A stretch of 64,000 bases of DNA from Nonomuraea sediminis (lineage in GTDB: Bacteria; Actinomycetota; Actinomycetes; Streptosporangiales; Streptosporangiaceae). A program made the translations under genes and the position numbers. The stretch covers positions 124,001 through 188,000 of the forward strand of contig NZ_JAHDTI010000002.1 of NCBI RefSeq assembly GCF_018531495.1. The letters are read 5' to 3'. Positions 50,212-58,539 of the stretch are shown here, piece after piece. Position 1 is the first letter of the stretch, and every line of letters starts with the position of its first letter. The notes beneath the pieces are model-generated. The model was not told the DNA's origin. It was given only the letters and a program-made list of their open reading frames with translations, and ran no database searches.

Positions 50212-51546
50212 TCACGGCGGGATCGCCTCGATCGCCTCGCGCAGGCGGCGCAGGGCGGGTGCGAGGTCCTCCAGCGCGGGCGTGCCCAGGGCCAGCCGCA
50301 GCGCGTGCGGGCGGAAGGAGCCGGTGGCGAAGGCGTCGGCGGTGGACACCAGGATGCCGTCCGCGGCGAGCGACGCCGCCACCTGGTCGGGGCGCTGGTG
50401 GGGCTCCAGCCCGAGCCACACCAGGTAGGACGCCGGATGGGCGGTGACGTCCATCCCGGCCAGCTCGGCTCTGGCGATGTCCTGCCGGGCGGCGGCGTCC
50501 GCGCGCCGGTGGTCCTCCAGCTTGGCCACCGTCCCGTCGGCGAGCCAGCCGGTGGCCACGGCGGTGACGAGTCCTGGCATGCCCCAGCCCGCCGTACGCA
50601 GGGTGCCGGTGACAGCCGCGACGTGCCGATCGGGCAGTACGGCGAAGCCGAAGCGCAGGCCGGTCGCCACGTTCTTGGACAGCCCGGCGAGGTAGCAGGT
50701 GCGTTCGGGAGCCAGTGCCTGCAGCGGGGGCGGCGCCGCGGTCTCGAGGAAGGCGTAGGTGCCGTCCTCGACGATCACGCAGTCGTGGGCGCGGGCGATC
50801 TCCACCAGACGGGCCCGCTGCCGCGCGTCCAGCACCCAGCCGAGCGGGTTGTGCACGGTGGGGATCGCGTAGATCGCGCGGACGGGCCGGAGCTCGCACA
50901 GCCGGGCGAGCGCGTCGAGGTCGGGACCGGTCGGCGTCACGGGCACGGCGGCGAGGTCGAGACCGTGCGCCCGCGCCGCGAGTTTGACCCCCGGGTAGGT
51001 GAGCGCGTCGGCGGCCAGCACGTCGCCCGGCCTGGTCAGGCCGCGCAGCACGGCGTCGAGCGCATGCTGGGTCCCGCCTGCCAGCAGGACGTTTGCCGGC
51101 ACGGTGTCGATGCCGCGGCCGAGCAGGTAGGTGGCCACCACGGCACGGTCGTGGCGGCGCCCGCCCGGCGGGTGCTGGCGCAGCAGCGACTCGATCCCGC
51201 CCGAGGTCGCCAGCTCCCGCAGGGCCAGCCGCAGCAGGTCGGCCTGCCCCTGGGCCAGCGGCTGGTTGAACGACAGGTCGGCCACGCGCGCCACCGGCAG
51301 CGCGCGCGACGGCTCGAGTCCGTCGTAACCGGACAGGTCCCGCACGAACGTGCCCCGGCCCGGCTCCCCCACGACCAGCCCCATCGCGGCGAGCTCGGCG
51401 TAGACGCGGGTGGCCGTGGCCAGCGCGATCCGCCGCTCCCGCGCCAGCTCGCGGTGCGTCGGCAGGCGGGAGCCCGCCGGGAGCCCGCCCCCGCGGATCG
51501 CCGCGGCGAGCTCGTCGACGATGGCCTTGTAGCTCGGTGGTCGCAT
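50212..51546 (-). CDS. MocR-type GntR regulator with aminotransferase domain
   Basis: This 444-residue regulator has an N-terminal GntR winged helix (about 1-70, RLPTHRELARERRIALATAT) and a fold-type I aminotransferase domain. The PLP lysine lies in LAGLSKNVATGLRFGF and the conserved Asp pair in DCVIVEDGTY. MocR proteins bind PLP-amino acid adducts. It is divergent from the enoyl-CoA hydratase, with a strong palindrome in the 53-bp gap. Its end is 7 bp from giant protein B. Confidence 0.94.
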   Translation of the reverse strand: MRPPSYKAIVDELAAAIRGGGLPAGSRLPTHRELARERRIALATATRVYAELAAMGLVVGEPGRGTFVRDLSGYDGLEPSRALPVARVADLSFNQPLAQGQADLLRLALRELATSGGIESLLRQHPPGGRRHDRAVVATYLLGRGIDTVPANVLLAGGTQHALDAVLRGLTRPGDVLAADALTYPGVKLAARAHGLDLAAVPVTPTGPDLDALARLCELRPVRAIYAIPTVHNPLGWVLDARQRARLVEIARAHDCVIVEDGTYAFLETAAPPPLQALAPERTCYLAGLSKNVATGLRFGFAVLPDRHVAAVTGTLRTAGWGMPGLVTAVATGWLADGTVAKLEDHRRADAAARQDIARAELAGMDVTAHPASYLVWLGLEPHQRPDQVAASLAADGILVSTADAFATGSFRPHALRLALGTPALEDLAPALRRLREAIEAIPP

Positions 51547-51550
51547 GTAT

Positions 51551-51576
51551 CCATGACAATAAATGGATTGTCGTGG
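51551..51576. promoter_or_regulatory. 26-bp palindrome, candidate MocR operator
   Basis: The arms CCA-x-GACAAT and ATTGTC-x-TGG are symmetric in 9 of 10 pairs around a 6-bp centre. It lies directly upstream of the MocR start and 24 bp before the hydratase start. The inner GACAAT...ATTGTC is perfect. MocR is the obvious binder. Confidence 0.75.
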
Positions 51577-51599
51577 TGGCGAGTACCTAGCCTGACGCC

Positions 51600-52409
51600 A
51601 TGACGGTCCATCTCGCCCAGGACGACCAGGTCGTCACGATCACCATCGACCGGGAACGCAAGCTCAACGCCCTCGACTACCCGACGATCGACGCGCTGCT
51701 CACGGCCCTCGACCGCGTCGACGCCGACGACTCCGTCCGCGCGGTCATCCTGACCGGCGCGGGCAGCAGGGCCTTCAGCGCGGGAGCCGACATCCCGTCC
51801 CTGGCCGGCAGCATTGCGGGCGGGCCCGAGCGGGCCCTGCGCGAGATCGTACGGCGCGGCCACGGGCTGACCCGGCGCGTCGAGGAGTTCCCCAAGCCGG
51901 TGATCGTGGCGGTCAACGGCCTGGCGTACGGCGGCGGCTGCGAGCTCGTCGAGGCCGCCCCGCTCGCGATCGCGGCCGACCACGCCAGGTTCGCCAAGCC
52001 CGAGATCACGCTCGGCTTCCCGCCGCCGTTCGGCGGCTCGCAGCGCCTCCCCCGGCACGCGGGCCGTAAGCGCGCCCTGGAGCTGATCCTCACCGGCGAC
52101 CCGATCCCCGCCGCCCGCGCCGCCGAGCTTGGCCTGGTCAACGCCGTCGTGCCCGCCGCCGACCTGCTCACCGCCGCCCGCGATCTGGCCGCCAGGATCG
52201 TCCGGCACGCCCCCACCGCCGTGGCGGCCTGCCTGCGCGCCGTGACCCGCGGCATCAACCTGCCCATCGACGAAGGGCTGGCGGTCGAGGCGGCCGCCTT
52301 CGCCTCGACCGTCCCCACGGACGGTGTCAGGGACGGGTTGCACCGCTTCCTCAGCCGGTCAGCCGGTGACGGTGGCGCGGGCCAGGCGGCACAGGTCGGC
52401 GGGGCGTAG
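51600..52409 (+). CDS. Enoyl-CoA hydratase/isomerase (crotonase family)
   Basis: This 269-residue crotonase has oxyanion-hole motifs AFSAGADIPSL and NGLAYGGGCEL, with both catalytic glutamates: Glu115 (GGGCE) and Glu135 (KPEITLG). It is followed by PPFGGSQRLPR. It hydrates trans-2-enoyl-CoA or acts on a related thioester. The family usually ends near RFLxxR; here about 20 extra residues (SAGDGGAGQAAQVGGA) run into the opposite-strand methyltransferase gene by 51 bp. That suggests a lost stop codon. It is controlled from the MocR palindrome. Confidence 0.93.
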   Translation: MTVHLAQDDQVVTITIDRERKLNALDYPTIDALLTALDRVDADDSVRAVILTGAGSRAFSAGADIPSLAGSIAGGPERALREIVRRGHGLTRRVEEFPKPVIVAVNGLAYGGGCELVEAAPLAIAADHARFAKPEITLGFPPPFGGSQRLPRHAGRKRALELILTGDPIPAARAAELGLVNAVVPAADLLTAARDLAARIVRHAPTAVAACLRAVTRGINLPIDEGLAVEAAAFASTVPTDGVRDGLHRFLSRSAGDGGAGQAAQVGGA

Positions 52410-53183
52410 GGCGTCCCTGCGGTCCCACAGCTCGGGGGCGACGCAGTCGGCCTGCCGTACGTGCTCGGCCGTCTTGAGGCCGTGCCGGTCGAGCAGGGCC
52501 GACAGGTCGTCGGGGGTGAAGAAGGACAGCCACGGCTCGCCGCGCTCGGCGGCGGCGGGCAGGGCGAACTCGGCGTAGGCGGTGCCCTGCTCGTCGCGGA
52601 GCTCGGGCGGCAGGGCGTACTCCATGACCAGCTCGCTGCCCGGCGCGAACCGGGCGACGGAGGCGAAGGTGGCCGTGATCGCCTCCCGCGTGAGATACAT
52701 GGCCACGCCGAGCCAGCTCACCAGGGCCGGGCGGCGCGGGTCGAAGCCCGCCGCGACGAGCGCCTCCATCAGGTCGCCCGACTCGAAGTCCAGCGGGACG
52801 AAGGCGAGCCCCGCCGGCACCGTGAGCCCGGCCGCGGCCAGCAGCTCCCGCTTCCACCCCTGCGTGGCGGGATGATCCACCTCGAACACTCGCGCGCCGG
52901 TCCTGAGCGCGAACGTGTCGAGCCCCGCGCCCAGCACCACGTACTGCTCGGCCCGCCGCCCCTCCACGTAGTGGCTGCGGGCGGTCACCTGGGCGCGCGT
53001 GCCGGAAAGCACGACGTGGTCACCGTGGACCCGGTGGTAGCCGATGATCTCCTCGCCTTTCTCGCCCAGCAATGCGGCGGCCAGGGTGTCGCGGAAGATG
53101 TAGGGCTCGTGATCGACGACCAGGTGAGCCGCCCGGGCGGCGGCGGTCATGACGGCGGTCTGACTGGGCTGCGTTTCCCGCAT
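52359..53183 (-). CDS. SAM-dependent methyltransferase (leucine carboxyl methyltransferase-like)
   Basis: This 274-residue protein has the PPM1/LCM-like fold: the SAM motif VVLGAGLDTFALR, EVDHPATQGWKRE and VSWLGVAMYLTREAI. It matches the bacterial class that methylates acidic groups in polyketides and other metabolites. The substrate is unknown. I chose the ATG at 53183; AAGGA lies about 10 bp upstream. Its 3' end overlaps the hydratase gene by 51 bp. Confidence 0.9.
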   Translation of the reverse strand: MRETQPSQTAVMTAAARAAHLVVDHEPYIFRDTLAAALLGEKGEEIIGYHRVHGDHVVLSGTRAQVTARSHYVEGRRAEQYVVLGAGLDTFALRTGARVFEVDHPATQGWKRELLAAAGLTVPAGLAFVPLDFESGDLMEALVAAGFDPRRPALVSWLGVAMYLTREAITATFASVARFAPGSELVMEYALPPELRDEQGTAYAEFALPAAAERGEPWLSFFTPDDLSALLDRHGLKTAEHVRQADCVAPELWDRRDALRPADLCRLARATVTG

Positions 53184-53370
53184 GAACGGTCGTTCCTTTC
53201 CTTGCGTCTGGAACGCCGATGCTAAAACGCATTTCCCATGAAACAATCCCATCATACTACAACAAAATAAATTCCCAATAACGCGCTAATTTCGGAATCA
53301 TTCAAAAGTCATGCGACGAGTGCGTCTTTGGACGCATCGCGATTCGAGGTTTGCGGTTTCACTGAACGCC
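53184..53370. other. AT-rich divergent intergenic region
   Basis: The region upstream of both the methyltransferase and the ArsR-like gene is unusually AT-rich between about 53221 and 53310 for this genome. It contains runs such as CTACAACAAAATAAATTCCC. No clear palindrome is seen. It probably holds divergent promoters; the base composition could also reflect a silenced or transferred insert. Confidence 0.5.
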
Positions 53371-54345
53371 ATGCTGAGGATCCGGTTCACGGCGCAGGAT
53401 CTGCTGCGGTTGCGGTTCGCCACGCGGCCCGCGCCGATGGTGGAGCTGACACTGGCGCTGATGACGCTGCGCCGCCGTACGGCAGGCCCGCTCGGACCGT
53501 GGCGCGACCGGGCCAGGAAGGCGTTTCCCGAGCAGGCGAGGCCGCTGCTCGACCTGGTGTTCGCCGATTCGGGGCCCGAGTACCTGGACTCGCTCGACCC
53601 GGACTTCGACGCCGCGCTCGACGCGGTGCTGGGTTCGCCGCCGGGGCTGGTGCGGATCTCGTTCGACCGCCACTCGGCCTCCGGCTGGGTGCGGCGCCTG
53701 GCCGAGGGCGAGCGGGAGGCGCAGCGGATCCTGGAACGCGCGCTGCGCAGCGCGCACGCCGCCCTGCTCGCTCCTTCGTGGTCGCGCGTCGTGGCGGGGT
53801 TCCACGCCGACCTGGCCCACCGCAACCGGCTGCTGCACGACGGGGGCATCGTGGGCGCGCTGCCGTCGGTGTTCCCCGGGGCGCGCTGGCGGGGCGAGGT
53901 GCTGGAGGCCGAGGTGCCCGGCGAGCAGGACGTGCACCTGACCGGGGAGGGGCTGATCCTGCTGCCGGTGGCGTTCTGGAGCGGCCCGCCCACCATCAGC
54001 AGGGCCGTCCCCGGCAGGCCGCGCCTGCTGATGTACCCGGCCAGGATCCCGCTTCCCGTCGTGGACGACGCGGCGACCTCGCTGGAGTCCCTGCTCGGCC
54101 GGACCAGGGCCGCCGTCCTGGGCGCGATCACGGCAGCGCCCGCCAGCACCACCACCGAGCTGGCCCGGCGGCTCGGCATCTCACCGGGCAGGGCGAGCGA
54201 GCACGCGAGCGTGCTGCGCGGGGCGGGGCTCGTCACCAGTCACCGCCATCGCAACACCGTGCTGCACTCCCCCACCCGGCTCGGCCACGCCATCGCCGTC
54301 GGCCACGGTGAGCGACACCAAAAGCCGGGCACGGCTTCGCGGTGA
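53371..54345 (+). CDS. ArsR-type winged-helix regulator with large N-terminal domain
   Basis: This 324-residue protein starts MLRIRFTAQDLLRLRFATRP, the start of the actinobacterial DUF5937-like sensory domain. It ends in a winged helix (TTTELARRLGISPGRASEHA then LRGAGLVTSHRHRN, about 270-310). It is probably a repressor or activator of a neighbouring metabolic gene. I chose the ATG at 53371, which fits the family start; the longer frame from 53311 lies in AT-rich non-coding sequence. There is little ribosome site. Confidence 0.83.
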   Translation: MLRIRFTAQDLLRLRFATRPAPMVELTLALMTLRRRTAGPLGPWRDRARKAFPEQARPLLDLVFADSGPEYLDSLDPDFDAALDAVLGSPPGLVRISFDRHSASGWVRRLAEGEREAQRILERALRSAHAALLAPSWSRVVAGFHADLAHRNRLLHDGGIVGALPSVFPGARWRGEVLEAEVPGEQDVHLTGEGLILLPVAFWSGPPTISRAVPGRPRLLMYPARIPLPVVDDAATSLESLLGRTRAAVLGAITAAPASTTTELARRLGISPGRASEHASVLRGAGLVTSHRHRNTVLHSPTRLGHAIAVGHGERHQKPGTASR

Positions 54346-54407
54346 CGCCTCAGGTCCCGGCCGCCCCCTCCCGGGACGCCATCGGTGGCGGGTCCCGACC
54401 TGGAGAA

Positions 54408-54429
54408 CCCAACAGCTCAAGCTGCTGGG
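54408..54429. terminator. Hairpin between convergent genes
   Basis: CCCAACAGC (54408-54416) pairs with GCTGCTGGG (54421-54429) around TCAA with one mismatch. It lies between the ends of the ArsR-like gene and the CE7 esterase gene. There is no T-run. Confidence 0.45.
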
Positions 54430-54459
54430 CCCGCGCAGCGTCGAGACCCGCTGACGATC

Positions 54460-55407
54460 TCAGATCGCCGTAGCCCAGGCGATCTTGTCGCGGAGAGTGG
54501 TGTCGGCACCTCCTTCGTGGCCGTTGAACGGATGGACGGTGATCTCCGCCTTGCCCGCGTAGGCGTTGAACGCCGCGTACACGGTCGACGGCGGGCAGAT
54601 GTCGTCCATGAGCCCGACGGAGAACAGCGCCGGCGCCCCAGCGCGCGCGGCGAAGTTGACCCCGTCGAAGTACGACAGCGTCTCGAAGACCCGGTCGACC
54701 TCCTTCCTGTTGGCCGCGCAGAAGCGGGTGATCTCGGCGTACGGCTCGTTGTCCACCAGCTCCACGGCACGCCGGTAGTGGCACAGGAACGGCACGTCGA
54801 TCACCGCCCCTGACAGGTCGTCCCGCAGCCCGGCCACGGCCAGCGCGATGCCGCCGCCCTGGCTGCCGCCCGCGACCAGGACGCGGGCCGGGTCGACCCG
54901 CGGGTGGGCGCGGGCGGCGTCGACCGCGCGCACGGCGTCGGTGTGGAGCCTGCGGTAGTAGTAGCCGGCCGGGTCGAGGATGCCGTGGGTGAGCATCCCG
55001 TGGGTGGCGCCACCCGGGTCCGGGGTGGCGCCGGCGTACGCGGACGTGGTGGTGCCCTGCCCCCTGCTGTCCATGACGAGCGTGGCGTATCCCGCCGCGG
55101 GCCAGGCCAGATGGGCGTACGGCTCGCCGCGGCCGCGCCAGTACCCCAGGTACTGCACGACGCAGGGGACGGGCCCGGATCCGGCGGGCAGGAGCAGCCA
55201 GCCGCGGATGGGATGCCCGCCGTACCCGGCGAAGGTGACGTCGAAGACGTCGACCAGCGGCAGGCCCGCGTCCACCGGCGTGAAGTCCGGCGAGAGCGGA
55301 CCCTGCGCGGCGAGCGTGTCCTTCCAGAAGGAGTCGAAGTCCGCGGGAGTCAGGACGTCGGGTCGGTAGGAACGCAGCGAGTCGAGCGGGAGGTCGAACA
55401 GTGGCAT
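54460..55407 (-). CDS. CE7-family acetyl esterase (acetylxylan / cephalosporin C deacetylase)
   Basis: This 315-residue alpha/beta hydrolase has the CE7 signatures RGQ (DSRGQG, 113-118), GGSQGG with nucleophile Ser182, Asp in GLMDDICPP (268/269) and NGHEGG with His297. It removes acetyl groups from short oligosaccharides and acts in the cytoplasm, since no signal peptide is present. It is the last gene of the NgcE-type sugar operon and starts 4 bp after the secreted repeat protein gene. It probably deacetylates the imported sugars. Confidence 0.94.
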   Translation of the reverse strand: MPLFDLPLDSLRSYRPDVLTPADFDSFWKDTLAAQGPLSPDFTPVDAGLPLVDVFDVTFAGYGGHPIRGWLLLPAGSGPVPCVVQYLGYWRGRGEPYAHLAWPAAGYATLVMDSRGQGTTTSAYAGATPDPGGATHGMLTHGILDPAGYYYRRLHTDAVRAVDAARAHPRVDPARVLVAGGSQGGGIALAVAGLRDDLSGAVIDVPFLCHYRRAVELVDNEPYAEITRFCAANRKEVDRVFETLSYFDGVNFAARAGAPALFSVGLMDDICPPSTVYAAFNAYAGKAEITVHPFNGHEGGADTTLRDKIAWATAI

Positions 55408-55411
55408 GCGA

Positions 55412-57646
55412 TCACTCCTTGACCGTGACGGCGTTGCCGAGCCGCTCCTGGGTCGCCCAGATGTCGGGGATCTGGTACGGGTAGGTGATCGGCTGGCCCG
55501 GCCAGGCCTCCACCCAGGGGCCGAAGTTCATGATGGCGATCACGCTCGGGTGCCGCTTGGCGGCGTCGAAGTAGACCTGCTGGACCGCCTGGATCTTCTC
55601 CGGGGTGTCGTACTGGCCGGTGTAGGGGCCGACGACGGTCGGCGGGAACAGGTAGATCTTCTTCGTGCCGCCGGTCATCCGCTCCATCGTGTCGATCAGG
55701 TAGTCGAGCCTGGCCGCGTCCGCGCCGTAGTCGTCGGCGCCGAGCCAGTCCACCTCGGCGGGAACGTAGGTGTTCGGGTTCACCTTCCCACCGGACAGAG
55801 TCAGCAGGATGGGCAGCGACCCGAAGTAGGAGGACTTCACGGCGCTGGCCATGGTCTGCAGGTCGGCGTTGGTGACGCCGTAGTCGTGGGGCTCGTCCTT
55901 CAGATAGATCGCCCCGATCTTGTCCTGGTAGGGCTTGACCTTCTCCAGGAACGCCTTCCACCTGACCAGTCCTGGATCGATCGGGCACGTGCCGTTCTGG
56001 CAGGTCTCGTGCGGGAAGAACTCGTCACCCACGTACAGCGCGCACGAGTGCGCCGGGCAGCTGTCCAGGTCGGAGAGGGCGTATCCGGTCGAGGGGTTGT
56101 CGTAGTCGGGGGAGACGCTGATCCAGTGGAGGTTGGCGAAGCCGGTCACCTCGGGGATGTGGTTGCCCCACCGCTTCAGGATGCGCTCGGCGAAGTAGCC
56201 GTAGTACTTCAGGTTCGGGTACGGGTCGATGCGGCTGATCGCCAGGTCGTCGACGGTACTGATCTGCTTGTCGTTGCTGACGTAGGCGCCCAGGTACAGG
56301 TAGGGCTTGGGGATGGACGCGCCCAGGCCGACGGTACGGCTGGCGCCGTTCACGGTGACCGTGACCGAGGGGTCGGCCTTGGAGGCGTTGGCCACGGCGA
56401 TGGTGACGTGGAAGCCGTCGGCGGCCCGGGTCGCGGTCAGCACCGGGTTGAACAGGGCGACCCCGGAGCGGAACAGCTGGACGTTACCGTTGCGGGCGAC
56501 CGTCAGCCCGAGCTGGACGTCGCCGTTGGTGACGTAGCCGCTGGAGTCCTTCGACTGGGACAGCATGATCGAGTTCCAGTCGGCCGGCGCGCCCAGCAGC
56601 TTGGGGTCGGGGTCGACGGTGGCCGAGACGGTGTAGGAGCCGTCCGTGTCCGGTGCCACGGGAGCGTCGAGCCGCACGGCCGAGCGGGAGATGGCGAACA
56701 GCAGCTTGCCGGGGGTGTTGGGGTGGTTGACCTGCGAGTACCAGGTCGGCGGCGGGTCGTAGGACCACCAGTTGCCCGACACCCGGGTGTAGGTCTGGGT
56801 GGCCAGCGGAGACTGCCTGCCGCCCAGCCCGTCGTTGAGCCCGTAGCCGGGGTCGACGTCGTTGGCGCCGTCGAAGTTGTCGGCGAAGCGGGAGACGCGG
56901 CTGACGGTCAGGTCGTCGACGGTGCTGATCTGCTTGTCGTTGCTGACGTAGGCGCCCAGGTACAGGTAGGGGTTGGGCAGGGCCGTCCCGAGCCCGATCG
57001 TGCGGGCGGCGCCGTTCACCGTCACCGTGACCGAGGGGTTGGCCTGGGAGGCGTTGGCCACGGCGACGCTGACGTGGAAGCCGTCGGCGGCCCGCGTGGC
57101 GGTCAACGGCGGGTTGAACAGGGCGGTGCCGGAGCGGAACAGCTGGACGTCGCCGTTGCGGGCGACCGTCAGGCCCAGCTGGATGTCGCCGTTGGTGACG
57201 TAGCCGACGGATCCGGAGGTCCGCGACAGCATGATCGAGCTCCAGTCGCCCGGCGTGCCGAGCGACTTGGGGTCGGGGTCGACGGTGGCCGTGACGGTGT
57301 AGGAGTCGTTCAGGTCCGCCGCCACGGGAGCGTCGAGGCGTACCGCGGAGCGGGTGAGCGCGAACAGCAGCTTGCCGGGGGTGTTGGGGTGGTTGACCTG
57401 GGAGTAGTAGGGCGGGGGCGGGTTGGTGGACTCCCAGGTCCCCGCGACGCGGGTGTAGGTGACGCCGCGGGCGGTGCCGCTCTGCCGCGCGCCGAGCGAG
57501 TCGTTGAGGCCATAGGTGGGATCGGTGTCGCGGGCCTTGTCGAAGCTGTCGACGAGCTGCGGTGCGGGCGCGGCCTTGGCGGAGACCGCTGGAGAGACGG
57601 CCAGGGACGTGGCGATCATGGCCAGGCATAACAGGGTGCGCTTCAT
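55412..57646 (-). CDS. Secreted protein with two 222-residue repeats and a glycosidase-like barrel
   Basis: This is a 744-residue exported protein. The signal peptide spans about 1-26. Two tandem units of 222 residues (about 30-250 and 252-472) share long blocks such as YSQVNHPNTPGKLLFA, the RLDAPVA strand and PYLYLGAYVSNDKQISTVDD; they look like concanavalin-type carbohydrate-binding sandwiches. The C-terminal part (about 475-744) has TIM-barrel features: YYGYFAERILKRWG, then AIYLKDEPHDYG (candidate acid Glu), and VDWLGADDYG. I do not recognise its glycosidase family. The ATG overlaps the kinase stop (ATGA). Confidence 0.82.
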   Translation of the reverse strand: MKRTLLCLAMIATSLAVSPAVSAKAAPAPQLVDSFDKARDTDPTYGLNDSLGARQSGTARGVTYTRVAGTWESTNPPPPYYSQVNHPNTPGKLLFALTRSAVRLDAPVAADLNDSYTVTATVDPDPKSLGTPGDWSSIMLSRTSGSVGYVTNGDIQLGLTVARNGDVQLFRSGTALFNPPLTATRAADGFHVSVAVANASQANPSVTVTVNGAARTIGLGTALPNPYLYLGAYVSNDKQISTVDDLTVSRVSRFADNFDGANDVDPGYGLNDGLGGRQSPLATQTYTRVSGNWWSYDPPPTWYSQVNHPNTPGKLLFAISRSAVRLDAPVAPDTDGSYTVSATVDPDPKLLGAPADWNSIMLSQSKDSSGYVTNGDVQLGLTVARNGNVQLFRSGVALFNPVLTATRAADGFHVTIAVANASKADPSVTVTVNGASRTVGLGASIPKPYLYLGAYVSNDKQISTVDDLAISRIDPYPNLKYYGYFAERILKRWGNHIPEVTGFANLHWISVSPDYDNPSTGYALSDLDSCPAHSCALYVGDEFFPHETCQNGTCPIDPGLVRWKAFLEKVKPYQDKIGAIYLKDEPHDYGVTNADLQTMASAVKSSYFGSLPILLTLSGGKVNPNTYVPAEVDWLGADDYGADAARLDYLIDTMERMTGGTKKIYLFPPTVVGPYTGQYDTPEKIQAVQQVYFDAAKRHPSVIAIMNFGPWVEAWPGQPITYPYQIPDIWATQERLGNAVTVKE
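56240..57571. repeat. Two tandem 666-bp coding repeats
   Basis: The segments around 56240-56905 and 56906-57571 are nearly the same at the nucleotide level, with matching blocks exactly 666 bp apart. For example, CAGGTCGTCGAC occurs at 56243 and 56909. The shared third-codon positions suggest recent duplication or gene conversion between the two domains. Confidence 0.8.
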
Positions 57647-58539
57647 GGGCAGGCCTTTCCGAGGTCGTGACGGGCGAGCCGGGCGGCGGCCTCCGCGCCG
57701 TCGCCCGCATGGGTGATCGGTGCCGCCGGCCAGCGCTCGGCGGCGGACCGGCTGACGACTTCTCCCAGCAGGGTGCCGACGGCGAGCATGCCGCCGCCGA
57801 GCACGATCGGTGAATCCTCCTCTTGGTTCCGGACCACGCTCAGCGTGGTCACCAGGTGCGCGGCCGCGGTGACGAGGATGCGGCGGGCATCCGGATCCCC
57901 TTCCGCGGCGACCTGGTGGACCAGGGGCGCGAGCGAGGCGGGCACGGTCACCGGGGAGGCTTGCACCGCCTCGATCACCTCGCCGATGGAGGCGTGATTG
58001 AACCGCTCGAGCACGGCCTGCGCGAGCTTCGTGGTGCGTGCGCGGTCGAGGCACCGCAGCGCGTGCCTGATCGCCTCGCGCCCGATCCACACGCCGGAAC
58101 CCAGGTCTCCGAGCAGCCAGCCGTGCCCGTCGGCGGTGCGGGTGACCGTACGGCCTGCGATCCGTGCGGCGGCCGCGCCCGTGCCGCTGACCAGGACGCT
58201 GCCTGAGGCGCTGTCGGTGCCGGACACGAAGGCCAGCTCCACGTCGCTGACCAGCCGGGGCGGCCTGGACAGCCCGAGCCGGGGCCAGAGCAGGGCGAAG
58301 TCGGGCGCGTAACGGCTCATCCCGCCCGCCAGCCCGAGCACCCCGGCGGCCACGCGGGCAGGATCCAGCCCGGCCAGCACCTGGCGGACGGTGCCGGCGA
58401 TCTCCTCCACGGCCGCGGCGCCGTGTGCCATGGGATTGCCGCCGCCGCCCGTGGCCCTGGCGACGACCTGGCCGTCCAGGTCGGCGACCAGCGCCCTGGT
58501 GGTGCTGCCGCCCACGTCCAGGCCCAGGGTGAGAGTCAC
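57643..58539 (-). CDS. BadF/BadG-type sugar kinase (N-acetylglucosamine-kinase-like)
   Basis: This 298-residue ASKHA kinase has the phosphate-1 loop LGLDVGGSTTRALV (5-18), phosphate-2 VSGTGAAA, and WLLGDLGSGVWIGREAIR typical of the N-acetylglucosamine kinase branch. It phosphorylates the imported amino sugar. It is coupled on both sides: GTGA with the permease stop and ATGA with the secreted repeat protein. The natural substrate may be GlcNAc, but this is inferred from the NgcE-type transporter. Confidence 0.92.
   Translation of the reverse strand: MTLTLGLDVGGSTTRALVADLDGQVVARATGGGGNPMAHGAAAVEEIAGTVRQVLAGLDPARVAAGVLGLAGGMSRYAPDFALLWPRLGLSRPPRLVSDVELAFVSGTDSASGSVLVSGTGAAAARIAGRTVTRTADGHGWLLGDLGSGVWIGREAIRHALRCLDRARTTKLAQAVLERFNHASIGEVIEAVQASPVTVPASLAPLVHQVAAEGDPDARRILVTAAAHLVTTLSVVRNQEEDSPIVLGGGMLAVGTLLGEVVSRSAAERWPAAPITHAGDGAEAAARLARHDLGKACP

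Noticed and set aside
53221..53310. Insertion sequence end or genomic island border in the AT-rich stretch
   Set aside because: No terminal inverted repeats, target duplication, tRNA or integrase is visible; divergent promoters are a simpler explanation.
57647..58090. N-terminal extension of the secreted repeat protein
   Set aside because: The extension overlaps the kinase gene in another frame and precedes a clean signal peptide at the ATG at 57646.
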